In this document: positions 45,338 through 59,164 of the stretch, in pieces
Position numbering within the stretch: position 1 is the stretch's first letter
Layout: every line of letters starts with the position of its first letter
NCBI RefSeq assembly: GCF_004664715.2
Contig: NC_051083.1
Location: 94,269,920 to 94,333,919, forward strand
Direction: 5' to 3'
DNA length: 64,000 nt
Source of the DNA: Peromyscus leucopus
Taxonomy: Eukaryota; Chordata; Mammalia; Rodentia; Cricetidae
Made by a program: the position numbers and the translations under genes
The notes under the pieces: generated by a model
Told to the model about the DNA's origin: nothing
Databases searched by the model: none
Seen by the model: only the letters and a program-made list of their open reading frames with translations

Positions 45338-47725
45338 ATATATATTACATTCAAATGGGGCCTATACCTTGTACCTCATTTTTCTATTATTTAAACAATG
45401 ATTTAGCATGATGTTGGGATCTTGATTGTAACTTTCAGTAGATGACCCAATCAGAGTAAGCCATAAATACCTGCGTATTTTTTCTTAATTAATGGTGTGA
45501 TTTTGTTGTTGTCAGCACTGTTTGATATATGCTGTGTATTTATGCATATATGTTTTAGCTGGCCCAAAGCAAAATCTGATAGCACAGCAGGTGGCATGAA
45601 AATATAATATCATCTGCTGTAGTCACCTTCATATGGAAGGCATATAAAGGAAGATTTAGGTAATCTACACGTGTTATTCACAGAGATCCAAGTCACTTTA
45701 CTGATCCTGAGCCATTAGTTGATAATACGGCTATAGGAAAAATGATAATGTCTCTATAAAAGTATAGTTCCATGCTCAACCTGCATTTGTTTCCTAAAAA
45801 GGATATTTTTTTGTATCAGGCATGTTGCAAGGAACCTAGTAAACATGTTGAAAGAATAATTTGCCACCCTCAAACCCAAACATCTGTAAATGATTTTCAT
45901 ATTCACGTTTAAAATCAAATTTCTGCACAGCTAATCAGGAAGACGTTATTTTAATCAAAATACTCTCAGTGATGTCTAAGGTCTTTAATTTCCATTTCAG
46001 CAAAACTAATTTTAGTTAAAACTTTCTTGTGCAAAATTGATGCATGTCGTTTTAGCTCCTTGGATATGTAATTGTCACCTGTTGGAAAGATATGTCACCC
46101 TTATTTTCATTTAATGGAGGTATGCATTTCAAAGAAGTAATATATTTGAACGTTGGTTTTGAAATCAAATGCAAAAATTGTATGATCATTTGGTTATATT
46201 ATTTTTTTAACTAAAAAATGAAGCAACTTTACATGGAGGGGGATAGAAATGAAATCATTTGAAATGCACCTAGTAAATACATCCAATTGGGCAGTGTTTT
46301 TGCTGTGGCACCATAGTAGTCTAATCTTCCAAATAAGCAAGGACCGCATTGTAGGTAATAAATGAATGAATAATCATCACAAAAATAGAGCACATTTAAA
46401 CTCTTTAGAATGTTGATTAATTTAAGCATACACATCTTGAATTCTTTTCCTTAGATGATAAACATTTATTTTTAGAAGCAGTCATGTACATTTCAACCAC
46501 ATATGCAGTTTTGCTTTGTTTATCAATTCAGTCAAGTCAATGAGGAAGATTATAAGCCAGGGTTTTGTTTAAATTGGGTATTAATATTTAGCCTGTAATT
46601 TATTCACAATTTGGTTAATGTGGGTATTTTTATTTTCTCAATTTTAAATATTATTTTCAATATAAAGTAAATTTAATCCAAAGAAAGAATTTTTTTCTCC
46701 TGATACTCACAGAACTGCTTCCTGGTTAGTACTACATTTGCCCTGTTCATTATCTGCATGTGACTATCTAAATTTAAATTAATTCAAGCTAAGTAAAATT
46801 ATAGCATGACTTCATCGGTTTTCAAAGCCACATTCCATGTGAGTAGTGACTACTGAATTGTATGGGGTGGAGACAGAACACTTCCATGGCCACCATCATC
46901 CTCATGATCACAGAAAGTTCTGCTGGACAGTGATGAGCTAGAGGGTGATCTTAGATGATTAAATAATATGCAGTAACAGAATGTTTTCATATTTTTTTTT
47001 ACTATCCAGATCTTTATTTCCAATCACACTCTCCAATCCAAAGATATATTGCTGTTTACAGAAGTGGTTTATTCTATGTACAAGACAGAAAATAGAGAAG
47101 ACTGACCCAGGCTAGTAAAGTACATTTGTGGGGCTCTTCAAAGAACCAACTGAAAGAGTGGCCAGATGCTAAAAATTGTGAAATTAAAGTGAATGAGTTA
47201 ATAAATAATACTTAGATTATAACTAAAACTAGAAGCTAAATGCCCATGAACCCAAAATTCCTGAATAGGGCAAAATTAATGACAATAGAAATCATTTTGA
47301 TATTCTGGGATAAAAACCACTATATCATTTGGGGATATATTTATATATATTTCTTGTCCTAGAATATCAAAGCGATTTGGGCAGTTGTATTTCAGGAACT
47401 CAGTTACTATGACTGCAGTTGTTTGAAATCTCTACTCCATTTAACTATTGCCACTCTACTCAACTAATCCCATCTCAAGGCTATGTATGGAAGAGGCTTG
47501 CTATACTTAATTATATGCTTTTCAATATACTATTGATGTTAAAGAATACCCGATATGTGTGCATTTCCTCTAAATTATGCGCCGTGTTGTATAGATTAGT
47601 ATGATGCATTTAAAAATAGATAAAATATTGATGGTTTAGAGTGTTTCACAAAGCACTGAAATATCGAATTTCCTTAAACAGATGAAGTAAACAGTTGTAC
47701 CATGAAGGAAGTATTTTGTAAAGTT

Positions 47726-47945
47726 TTTACATCTATTTAATTATTTTATGTGCATGAATGATTTACCTACATGAATGTCTGTGTATCATGTATGTTCCTG
47801 ATGCTATAGAGGTCAGAAGAGGGCATCAGATTTTCTGGAATGATAGGGATGATTGTGAGTCAGCATGTGGGTGCTAGAAAGGATACTGGGGTCCTCTTCA
47901 AGAGTAACAAATACTGTAAACCACTGATCCATCATTCCAGCCTCC
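47726..47945 (-). repeat. B3 SINE, antisense
   Basis: GAGGTCAGAAGAGGGCATCA, GAGTCAGCATGTGGGTGCTA and the reversed head AAACCACTGATCCATCATTC. Confidence 0.78.
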
Positions 47946-49314
47946 ATGAAGGATGCCTTTTAAGAATATTGATGTTTTTTTTTTATTAAAATATAAGAAA
48001 AATCCATTTCTGAAGGCTCATCAGAAGTGTAAGTATAGGTACCTGTTTTTTAGACTCTTGTTTGTCAGTGTTTTATTTTTTCTAGATATTTTATGTCATC
48101 AGATTTCTTTGGAGTATTCCTGAATCTTTTTCTCCACTTGTATTACTGTCATTGACAGGCAATATTTGTGATGGGATCATTTAGGGATTGACTTGTCTCT
48201 CTCTGATGTCCTGGGACCTTAGGCCTCCTAACTTTTGTACATATTTCTTCTCACCCTTAAAGTGCCAGTTTGTACAAACAAGACTATTCATTAATTCTTA
48301 ATTTACACTTAGGATTTTAAACACTTGCTTCTGTGGTGATATATCCGCTTTTTTTAGTGCTCATTGGTCTGAGTAGAGTTTCTTCCCATGACATCTTTCC
48401 CAATCATAGCTCCTTAAATTTCCCACCAGCGCATAATCTTCCAGTGTGAAGGAATAAAAGATATGTTCTCTGTCTAATGCTGTTGTTGATACCTTGATAC
48501 CTGAAATACTCTTTTTTTTGTCTTAAAAAATAGATCTAATAAAGTGGTCTGGTGATTTTGCTTTGCAATTGTGAGGCAATGTGAAGTGTTCTTAAAAATG
48601 TCTCACTTTAAAGTTTGAAAATACTGTCTGAATTCCAATATGTAATTTCTGAGCTTTTATAAATCTCAAATTATTACAGACACATGTGTCTATTATAAAA
48701 AATAGGAAATGTTTGAATCAGATTTGTATTGCTTATATCATTAACTTTCAGTCACTACCACTCTGACCTGTGCTAGAAATGGCTTTCTGTTGCTTTGACG
48801 TGGGAGGCAGAGATTGGGACTCTTGTTCAACATTATCTCTCCAGTATTGAGCATAAAATTGATGTTCAACACATTCAGAGTCCTAGTTAGACAGGAAATG
48901 TAAACTAAAAACCTATTACATATCAAAGTGACCATAGCTAGTATAGTGTGCATTTATTTGTAAAAATTTTTTTTGAGATTATAATTTACTTATATTTCTC
49001 CCTTCCCTTTCCTTCCTCTAAACCCTCCCATATGTACTACCCCTTATTCAAATCCATGGCTCTTTTCTTTACTAATTGTAATTATATAGTGTATATTTCA
49101 AAGTCGCTAAGATAATACATTTTAAATGTCCTCATTACCAAAAATGATAAATGTGTTAAATGATGGCTATATCAGTTAATGATACAATTACTGTGTAATA
49201 TATCAGGACATCAAGGATACCACACATGCACCCCATGTGTACCTTTCAGTTAATTTTAAATTGAGAAACAAGGAAGTCAAATAAGAGTCAGACATTACAG
49301 TCATCTATTTCCCT

Positions 49315-49395
49315 GAAGACTTCTTTCTGCATTGCTGGTGATCAAAATCTGCTAGGCAAGTACTCTACCCCCAAGCTGTATTTCCAGTCCTGGAG
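49315..49395 (-). repeat. ID-like tRNA-derived fragment, antisense
   Basis: CTGCTAGGCAAGTACTCTAC followed by CCCCCAAGCTGTATTTCCAG is the reverse of an ID-type head. Confidence 0.6.
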
Positions 49396-51031
49396 ACTTT
49401 TTTAATGTATAACTTCATCCTCAATTTTCCTCTACTTTGAATTATTTTGAAGTAAAATTAGATTATTTGTCTTCCCAAGAAACCCAAGTGGAAATAATAG
49501 AACTAAAAAAATACAATAATAAAAATAAGAAACATGCTGATAGTCTCAGTAGTACAGCAAAGATGACAGAGAATAGAATCTGTATCTAGTGAAACTATCT
49601 TTCACAAATTAAGGGAAAATAATAATGAGATTCTCAGTCAAAGGTAGAAAAAGTATCTTCACCTAGCAGGCATACCCTTAAAGAATAGCTAAATGAATTA
49701 TTTCTGAAATAAAGAAGCTGATAAAAGGAAGGGTCTTAAAGCATTATGGAGATAGAAGGAACAAAAGAAATGTCAGAAATATGAATATATATATATATAT
49801 AGTTGTCTGCTTTAATTTATGAGTTCTGTATATCATATGTGATGATTGAAAGAAAAACTACAGCATTCTCTTATACCATTATCTTCTATTTGAGACAATG
49901 ACATTTAAATGTTGAGAAGGCAAGTGGACCAAAACATAAGTGAAATTTACACATATCACTACAACTAGTAAAATATTGACAGTAGTAGATTGTTATGCTT
50001 CACATATTCATCATGGTTTGTTTGGTCTTTTATTTTGCAGTGCTGGAATTGAACTCAGAGCCTTGTGCAGTGCTGTAAATGACATCTTCTTATATAAACC
50101 ACACAGCCCACCAATAGCATAATGAACATTTTCTTCAAGCACCTACAAAATGTGGACTGAGAGAGACCACATACTCGGCCATCCAAACCTAAATTTAAAA
50201 TAAGTGAAATCATACAAATCATGGCATCTCAGTATAATGCGACCAAACACAAACCAGTAATGAGAGCATGAACTTTTAGCTCAGAAGTACAGTGCCTACT
50301 TAGCATGCACAAGCCTCTGTTTTCTGGCTTCAACACCACAAAAAGTTACGGAGGTCCCTCAAAATGATTTCTCAATGTACAATATTTCTACCTACATTTT
50401 CTGAGTTAAAAATTAAAACAAAAAATTAGAAAAATACACAACATATATTCCTTTAGTCACCAGATCAGTAGCTTTATTACCTATTATGTAGATTTTGGTT
50501 CACTTCAGTACATACTCATAAAGGATGAAAGTGTATAAGAAAACTGACATCCTCTTACTACCATGGAATAATTTAGATCTCCCAGTGAGCCCCACCACAT
50601 ACAGTGCTCGTAGGTATAGGACAGTTAACTCGTCCAGAGTTTTCCTAGTTTGGGCCTTGAAAGCCCTGGCAAAGCCTTTGCTTCTGACTTACCTAGTTCT
50701 TTAAATAAATGCTCTGTATTCAAGGACCACTCTCTCATGGAAAATCTGGGTTGATTGATCTCCATACTCAAACCTTTTAGTGTTCCTGAGTAAAACCATA
50801 AGAAGCTGTGTATAACATGACCCTTATATGAATTACCATATATGAAATACCAGTGATATTATCTCACCATCATCTAGGTTTTGATCATCTTCTTGTCATA
50901 ATTTGTTAGAAAATTATGAGTTAGAAAGTCTTTCCTGTGTCTATTGTCTGCCTCAGGTCTCCTGTATGTTGCATTCTACTCTCTTCCCCATCTTAGAGTC
51001 TCTAAACAAGATGTTTTGTATTTTAGGATGA

Positions 51032-51259
<228 letters not shown>

Positions 51260-52187
51260 TAACTAAATTACTCCCACTTAGTATTTCTCTCTGAAAACTG
51301 TTGGGATGAGAATTATGAAGGAACAGTGGAATATGAAGGAGCTAGTGAGAACAATGACAAAATTTGAGACACTGAATTTTTAGATAGCTGTTTAGGGATG
51401 GCAGTCTATCTAAATGACTTGGTCTTTGTGCTCCCATGTTTATGATTGTCTGTTATCTCAATTTTGATTAGTCAGCATCATGTGTACCACGTATTCCAGA
51501 ATAACCACAGGCTTCCTCATAGGTGAAGTAATCAGTAGCTTTTAAAGGGTATCTTCCAAATATCTCCCTGTTATTTCCAGAAGACTCTAGTTCACATGCA
51601 AACCCTAATGAATCTGCCTAATGTAATAACTGGGATCTGCCTGTCAAGGGAATTCACTCATTCTTCCAGATTGAGTCCTGACACTTTGAGATTCCCCAGA
51701 TGGATGGAGAAGGGCTGTGGTAGTAATGAACCCTATGTAATCAAGGGCAGCATGAGGTCAGAAGACAAAAGATGGAAGGGATAGACAAAGGTTTTGGGAG
51801 AAGTTGCCAGAACAGGGTGGATGAGCACCTATGGGGAAAGATGATTTCACAGGCAAACTGCCTAGCTATATTTTCCTTGTTTGGCTTTGAGAATTACTCT
51901 TTCTGAAAATTATCCCAAGAGCTAAAATCATATTACATAGATGTGTGTGTGTGTACATCTGTGCACATGTGTATGCAAACACATTTACCATTCCTGCCTC
52001 TATACATCCCTTGAAGAATAAGGTCTACAGTTACCAGGCTCACAAAATGATTCGTGACCCCAAATAGTGAAGAGACCAACAACGGTGGTTTGGAATAGTC
52101 AGCTGCACCTGAGTTGGGCTTTGGGGGAAAGGGGAGATTTGTTCATTAGGAAGATGAGGGAGGGTGGCCTAGAAGGAGAAGTGGAAG

Positions 52188-52352
52188 GGCCGGGCAGTGG
52201 TGGCGCATGCTTTTAATCCCAGCACTTGGGAGGCAGAGGCAGGTGGATCTCTGTGAGTTTGAGGCCAGTCCGGTCTATAGAGTGAGTTCCAGGACAGCCA
52301 GAGCTACACAGAGGAACCCTATCTCGAACTAACCCCCCCCCAAAAAAAAGAA
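52188..52352 (+). repeat. B1 SINE
   Basis: GGCCGGGCAGTGGTGGCGCA ... CACTTGGGAGGCAGAGGCAG ... CAGAGCTACACAGAGGAACC. One of the least diverged B1 copies here. Confidence 0.93.
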
Positions 52353-53589
52353 GTGGAGGAGAAGGAAGGTATTAGCTTGGAGGAGCCACATCTTGGCTTC
52401 AGCTGTCACTGACACTTTGTAGGTACAGAATTTCTCTACTTCAGATTGTGAATGTTTCCTTATCTCTCCACAGGGAGATTCCATCATTGCTACCGTGTAT
52501 TTAAAGTTAAACAGTTTTGTTTAATATTGGTTATTGTTAGACAATATTGGTATCACTCCCTGCCTCTCCCTCTCTTTAAAATACAATAGAATGATAGTAC
52601 TCATGGGGAATGATCTGTTGTAAGGCATATGAAAACACTTGAAAAATATAAAGCTCTCTCACTTTTATCCCATGGAAACATCAACAGCAGGACCATCAGC
52701 AGCAAATAATAACACTAATGCTGCCAATTTCTATCACCTAAAGTGTCCCGATATGTTTGTGTCAACTAAGAAATAATTGCTTTTTCCCACTGGTTATTTT
52801 CACTTAAGATGGCAATAATCACATGATCCATTCTTTTAAAACTTTGATTTCTTAGTAGTCTTGTCAACACATTGTCCTTCTCATTTTTCTAGTGGTAGCT
52901 GCATTCAGAGAGACCTCGGCATCTTTTGAAATGTCTTGTGCTTGATAGTCAGTTCAAGATGTCCTCAACTTCCTGGAGGCCAGGCCAAGCGAATCTGAGC
53001 TCAAGAGCGCAGATTCTTCACTTTGTATGCCCCGATATTGGAATTTACAGAGCCACTCATGATTGAACTCTGGCCACTTAGAAGCAGGGAGAAGATTGTG
53101 ACTAGCAATAAACTTTTCTTAGGAAGAGACTGCAGGAGAAGAAGCTTTAGGCAATTGCAGTGAGTTTGGCTGGAGCTTGGGCCTTCTCTTAGAAGAGCCT
53201 TTTAAAAATCTTTTGACAAGTATTTGATGAATTGCTTTCTTTACTTGCTAGATCACATGAAGTTCTTTCCCCTGAGCTGCTAGATCAAATGAAAAATGCT
53301 TGAGACCATTGCAATACCTGTGCTGAGGATGACAAAGAGGACCAGGGCTGCTTGAGGACAAGGAGGGTGAAAACCACCCACCCCAACACAAACTTTCTTC
53401 TCTCCTGTTTCCCCATCTTACCTTAGCTTACTTACCCTTGCCACATCTCCATCACAGCCCTCTTTGAGTCTCTACTTCAATATAACTGGATTTCCTCTTC
53501 TCTCCTCTTCTTCCCTTTCTTCCCTCTCCTCTCCTCTTCTACCATGCATCCATGGGCTTTTCTTTGGGATCAGTTTGGGGTCCCAGTAG

Positions 53590-53790
53590 AAACTTTTGGA
53601 TGAATGTCAGTTCTGCTCCTCACTCTGCCACCTATTTGCTGGCTGGATGACCCTAGACAAGTCACTTTCCTTTTTAGAGATTCAATTTACCCACCTGTAA
53701 AATGGGGATACTCACCTATCTTGACAGCTTTAATGAAAAAAAATTGGAGGAGATTGTTCTTATGAAACACTAGGAAGCCTTCTATACTGC
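53590..53790 (+). repeat. MIR SINE
   Basis: Classic MIR core and tail: CTGCCACCTATTTGCTGGCT, GACCCTAGACAAGTCACTTT, CACCTGTAAAATGGGGATA. Ancient mammalian tRNA-derived SINE. Confidence 0.85.
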
Positions 53791-54206
53791 AAACGTTTGG
53801 TGACTATGAACTATTATCATTAATATCACCATTCATAAAATTGGGCTTTTCAAAATCATCTCATCCATGCCCCAGCTATATCAGCCCAACAAGGTATACT
53901 TAGCATAACTATATAACTCAGCTGTGACAGCGCTCTAGGAATTTCCTGGCCTTGGACCCCCAGTTGCTCTCCCTACTAGGTCCCTAATGGCTGGAGGGAG
54001 AGCCCAAACCCTTTTCTCTGCTACTTCTCATTCTTGAGCAGAACTTGTTCAGCTAAGAGTTCACAGGGTTGAGATAGTATTTTTCAAAAGAGAATGTGGC
54101 TTTCACTCCAGGTGCCTTCCCATTTTTATACATTTAAATGTCTGTAGAATACGTTGTAAGTTCATCTAGCGAATGCCAGTGGGATGTTTGTGGATGTTAA
54201 AAAGAG

Positions 54207-54420
54207 ATCACTAGGCTGTAGAGGTAGCTCAGTTGATAGTATGTTTGCCTAGTGTGCATGCAGCCCTGTGTTCAATTCCCTAGCACCACATACACCAGAC
54301 ATGGTCATGCATGCTTGTAATGCTTGAACTCAGGAGGTAGAAGAAGGAGGATCAGAAATTCAAGGTCATTAATGACTTCCTAAAAGTTCAAGGCCTGCCT
54401 GTGATACATGAAGTGCTCTC
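54207..54420 (+). repeat. B4 SINE (ID-B1 composite)
   Basis: GAGGTAGCTCAGTTGATAGT ... TCAATTCCCTAGCACCACAT (ID-like head), followed by ATGGTCATGCATGCTTGTAA (B1-like half). It ends 186 bp before the Vsig1 cassette exon. Confidence 0.8.
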
Positions 54421-54605
54421 TTAAGCCACCATCTCCTCACATGTATCTGTAATAGAGACTGCTGTTTATAGAACGTTCTGTGATATATGGGAGTAAGGTG
54501 TTGCTAGACTGACCACTGAGTGATTTAATTCAACTCCTGGGTTGATGTGGCAATATAGCATGTAGCATTCAGCTCTCAGATCCACCCATTTCTGCTCAAA
54601 CACAG

Positions 54606-54713
54606 CATGGCTCGCATCCCAGTACTGAGGGTATGGAGGAAAAGGCAGTCAGTCAGTGTCTAAAAATGGTGCATGCAAGAGACGCTCGGGGAAGATGTAG
54701 CTGGACCTCTCAG
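54606..54713 (+). CDS. Vsig1: Vsig1 cassette exon, 36 codons, alternative V-domain insert
   Basis: A 108-bp segment flanked by the acceptor CAAACACAG and the donor GTAAGA, open throughout, in phase 0-0. It can therefore be included or skipped between exon 2 and exon 3 without changing frame. It encodes 36 residues beginning His-Gly-Ser-His, with a central STEGMEEKAVSQCLKM block, cysteines at positions 18 and 31, and ending Arg-Cys-Ser-Trp-Thr-Ser-Gln. From memory, the longer human VSIG1 isoform (423 versus 387 residues) has a 36-residue insert at this junction with the same central block. Identical length, position, phase and block make homology convincing. Inclusion would put two extra cysteines and a basic stretch between strands C and C' of the V domain. 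Whether this species uses it needs RNA data. Confidence 0.82.
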
Positions 54714-54879
54714 GTAAGAAAACCCATTGATGTACTACTACTAGATCCCTCCACTAAGTGCAGCCTAGGACACTAGCACCTGCCTTAGGAGTGGGATGGA
54801 AGGGTTTATGTTTGGTAACAATACAGATCAGTGCTTCAAGCCCCATATAAATCTGGGGAAGTTTGTTTTGTTGTGGTTT

Positions 54880-54982
54880 GGCTTTTAAGACAGGACCTGT
54901 ATCGAGTACAGGATGGTCTTGAACTTCGAATCCTCCTGCTTCAGCCTCCTAAGTACTGAGATTATAGGTGTGTATCATTTGT
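54880..54982 (-). repeat. B1 SINE fragment, antisense
   Basis: TTAAGACAGGACCTGTATCG ... GGTCTTGAACTTCGAATCCT ... TGAGATTATAGGTGTGTATC. Confidence 0.72.
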
Positions 54983-55004
54983 GCTAATAAAAACTAGAAA
55001 AGTA

Positions 55005-55205
55005 TGGTCTTGAGAGATGGCTCAGCAGTTAAGAGAGCTTGCTGATATTACAGAAGACCTGAGTTTGATTCCCAGCAGCCATGTTAGATGGCTCACAATT
55101 GCCTAAATCCAGGGGACCCAATACCCTCTTCTGGCCTCCTTGGGGCCTTCACTCCCATGCACATAACCACACACAGATACATATGCATATTCATAAATAG
55201 TTTTT
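55005..55205 (+). repeat. B2/B3 SINE
   Basis: TTGAGAGATGGCTCAGCAGT ... GAGTTTGATTCCCAGCAGCC ... ATACCCTCTTCTGGCCTCC. Confidence 0.85.
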
Positions 55206-55967
55206 TAAAAATGAAATAAAACCCAGAGAAGTGTTTTTTTGTGTGTGTATGTGTGTTTACCTTCTCATGCCCATGCCTAGAATTCTTTCAATCCTCCCCC
55301 AAAAGATTCAGGGCCCTATGGCTGCTCTGATCAAGCTAGTGGCCAGCTTTTGCCACATCTCTCTCTCCTTCTCCTCAAAACCATTGCATTAAACAGCAAT
55401 TTACTCTGGGGGATAGTGTTTCTCAGTACCCAGGGCCACATACTGTGTCTCATTGAAGGCCCTCTCTAGGGAGGTCCCTTTGGTGCATGGAAAATGCTCT
55501 TTCCACAAGTCCTCTGATCCTGAGGACAAATATCATCCTTTTGGTCTTCCTTTCAGAAATTTTCTGTGTCCAAAACTATGGACGGCTTCACACCATCCCT
55601 CAGGGGGCAGTCTCCTCTGAAAACTCACCTGACACAAGCAGGCTACCAAGTAAGTTTGGGGAGATTTGGTACCCCTCTGGCCATAGATTCTTCCCTTTTC
55701 CATCTGGCTTGTTATGCTAGAGCTAGAGACAATACTTAGCCATGAATAAAATGCACACTGACACGCTTAGCATGGGTCCGTTAGACAGTGCTCCACTAGA
55801 GTCCTTACAATAGAAATCCTTCACCATCCTGATATCCATGACATATGTACACTTTGGACAACTCCTTCCCCAGAACCTAGTGTCTTCGTATTTTATGACT
55901 TCTTACATTTTTAAAACTGTTCTGTCCTTTCTGTTGGTTATATTACTTCAAATGGTTCGGCAATCTT

Positions 55968-55969
<2 letters not shown>

Positions 55970-56016
<47 letters not shown>
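55970..56016. repeat. (GT)n microsatellite
   Basis: About 23 GT units in Vsig1 intron 2. Confidence 0.96.
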
Positions 56017-56018
<2 letters not shown>

Positions 56019-56989
56019 TCCATCACTTTAGGGGAATTGAATAATGGAGAGGCATTTATTTTATTCTTGAGGACCTTCAGCCCTTAGTGACATTTGGTGA
56101 GTGCTGGCTTAGAGCTGCTATGCTCTGTAACACATGCCACAGAGCCACACAACCAATTGTCCCAAATGCTGCTGTTGCTGTCAGGGAAGAACACTATAGG
56201 TCTTCCATCTCTTCTCACGAATGTTTGTCTATTCTGGACTTCATTTCTGTTGAAGAAGTGCACCTAAGCAGGGATCTCCCATTATTTCAGACAAAAAGCA
56301 CTCTCAACAGTCACTCAAACAGTGGACAGCTCAAGCAAATAACAAGAGAGCCGTTCTGACAGCATTCTGTTTCTATTGTGTACAATCCTAGCCTTCACAG
56401 TACAGAAAGACAAAATTCTGGCCTGAAACCTTTGCCACTTTCCCACCCATGTCTAGCTGTTTTAGGAACAATGCCGGAAAGCAAGAAGCTGGAAGGGAGG
56501 AAAAGGAAAGAATGTGTGGTTTAGCTGTGGACTCCTGGGCTTCCATATCTCCCAAAGGAACCTGGAAAACAGTTCTGAAAGCTCATGGCATTTAGTAAAG
56601 CCAACTCTCACTCAAATCGAAAGCAGATGGGATCCTTTCAAGCCTTCTTGCTCACACATCAAGCTTCTAGTTTGAGAGTGGGTGGTGCAAAATGGAGGAA
56701 ACAACTGGCTGCCAGCTGCAGCCGTGTGTGACTAGGAACTTGGCATGGCAGGCAGCGGAAGGCTGCCGTGCAAAGATACCAAGGAGCCTGCAGTGCAGCT
56801 GGAGAATGCGGAGTGCACCGTGTGGCCGAACTGTTCAGGATAGGAAGCAGCAGACCAGGGAATGGCAGCAACTGGCATGAGGTAGGAAAGGGAGATGGTC
56901 CTAGGCAATGGAACGGTCCCAAAGGGAAGGTAAATCATCACCGTTCTCTTGGGCAGGACTGAGAGTGCTACTTAATGCTTGCGGTGGGA

Positions 56990-57115
56990 ATCATGAGGCT
57001 CGGATTCCACATTTGACTATAAATTGACTATGTGACCTTGGAAAGAATTATTTCCTCTATTAGGGCCTCAGTGTCCTCTGTAATAGATGAGAATGAATCA
57101 GAATTTACAAACTAG
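56990..57115 (+). repeat. MIR SINE, partial
   Basis: GACTATGTGACCTTGGAAAG, GGGCCTCAGTGTCCTCTGTA and ATAGATGAGAATGA resemble MIR. Confidence 0.55.
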
Positions 57116-58974
57116 AGGCTCGGGGCCGATTTGGCCAGCAGATGTATTTTGGTTGGCTGGGCCAGCATTTTGTTTCCACAGGTTATGCCAGCTTTTCAGT
57201 ATACCATGGTCCCCTTGGCCTTTATAAGTCTACCCCTACTTCTAGACCCTGGCCCACCTTGTTCTCATATTTCTAATATCCATCTGGCTCCTGAACCTTA
57301 GTGACGTGAACTAAGTGATCTCAAAGAGGATCTAATCACTAATAGGCTTCGGTGACTCTACCCACCGGCCACCAGCATGGCAAAGAGGGCAAGAAGAGGA
57401 GACATTGAGAGAAAGCCCTGCTTTCTGTGGCAGGATTAATGCTGTATCTCATTGTGACATCATCAAATGTCATAAAGCAGGGCTGGCCTGTCTCCTCTTG
57501 GGAGCAGAGGAACTGCTCAGAGGCTTAGGTTGGAAGAGCTGTCCTGATGGCAGCAGGCTGTGTCCCAGGTAAGAGGCTGGATCTCATGCTGCAGTTACCA
57601 CATAAATAGACTTAGTGTCGCCTGCTGTGTAGCAAAGTCCTTCGATAAGTTAAATCTACATCTGTCTCATTTGAATACCTTGAGTTAATTGTAGCTTTCT
57701 GGTTTCTAGTCAAATACTGCCACATCAGGGTTAAGTTCAGGAGGCGTGAATAAATGAACTACAGGACACTGTGCTTAGGGCAGGAAAGAATGTTTGAGAA
57801 AACAGAGGAGAGAGTATGTTGCTTTCACTTTAATGATGCTGATGTTTTAGAAAAATTTCCCTTAAAAGTCTGCTTGTTGGTCTTCCTTTCAAATGGATCC
57901 CCTTTCTGTGTAAAGGAGAAGAGCTGTGAATCCCACTGGACAATATCTTCTTTTGGGTTTTCTGACTCTCTTCTCTTTTTAATAGATTGGGTGGGTAAAG
58001 AGCTCTGGGCAAGGAATTAGGGGAACTGTTTTTACTCCTGTTTAAATTCGTTTTGCTTCTGTGTTTCTCCCCCTTTTTTTTCCAACTGAGGTGAAATGGA
58101 GGACATCATCCATGCTAGGCAAGTGCTCTTCCGTTCAGTTTCACACCCATCCCTCAACTGTTAGTTTTGTGCCATTTTTAAAACCTCCCCTGGTTTCAGT
58201 TTCTTCCTTGAAGTGAGGCTAATGAAGTAAATGAAATGGAAAAACCATCTAGAAGCTTTTTTATGAAAATAACTTGTCTCATTAGACTAAAGCAATCCCA
58301 ATTTATGAGACATAAACAGCAGTTGTGGAATGACACACATTTATATTAATTTAGCAAACTGTGGACACAGAATATGTATATTGTGAAGGGAACTGAGGTC
58401 TCATTACCTCATCTAGTGATTCCCAGGTTGTAGTCAGTCATGCCCCAGCCTCATAATTTTTGTCATATTTGTGTATCCCTGAAACGATTTTTTAGTTAAT
58501 AATTTCTATGTTGACTGAGGCTTTTAAATTCCTAAAAGCTGAGTGTCACCTAAGCAATAATATCCCTAAGGTTACATATTTGGTATGCTAGATGTATTCT
58601 CTTGCACATATTAACGTTAGAGGGTTTTCACGTAGACATCACTGAAAATCAATGTCCTCCTTTGGAAAACATTGCTCTGGCTCCTCGTTCACATGTGGAA
58701 ACTAAAAGGTTAGAGAGATTAGCTATCTCTGCTTCTTATCACCCAGCAAGTTGCTATGGAGGCATAGCTAGGGGATACCTCATGTGACTACATCACAGTC
58801 AGAGGCAGAGCTGTGGGGAAAACCTAGGTCATGTGACACCTAGGCCAGACTTCTCTCTACCACATCATTCTTATCCTACGTTTGCCATTAATACCTAAGA
58901 TCCTTGCAATTTAATGGAGATGGGAGTAGAGTTCAGATATTTCTTTAATCAGTTATCTTATTATTTTATTTTTT

Positions 58975-59125
58975 TGGTTTTTTGAGACAGGGTTTCTCTG
59001 CGTAGCTTTGCGCCTTTCCTGGGACTCACTTGATAGCCCAGGGTGGCCTCGAACTCACAGAGATCCACCTGGCTCTGCCTCCCAAGTGCTGGGATTAAAG
59101 GCATGTGCCACCACTGCCCGGCACC
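58975..59125 (-). repeat. B1 SINE, antisense
   Basis: TTTTTTGAGACAGGGTTTCT ... GTAGCTTTGCGCCTTTCCTG (reverse of CAGGAAAGGCGCAAAGCTAC) ... CATGTGCCACCACTGCCCGG. The 'AGGAAAGGCGCAAAGCTAC' form is one I associate with cricetids. Confidence 0.93.
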
Positions 59126-59164
59126 AGTTATCTTATTATAAAATTTATTTTTTAAACAATTTTG

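Noticed and set aside
56692..56962. Several overlapping 60-90-codon frames on both strands
   Set aside because: Locally raised GC content gives chance frames in three readings. No conserved motif or splice pairing seen.
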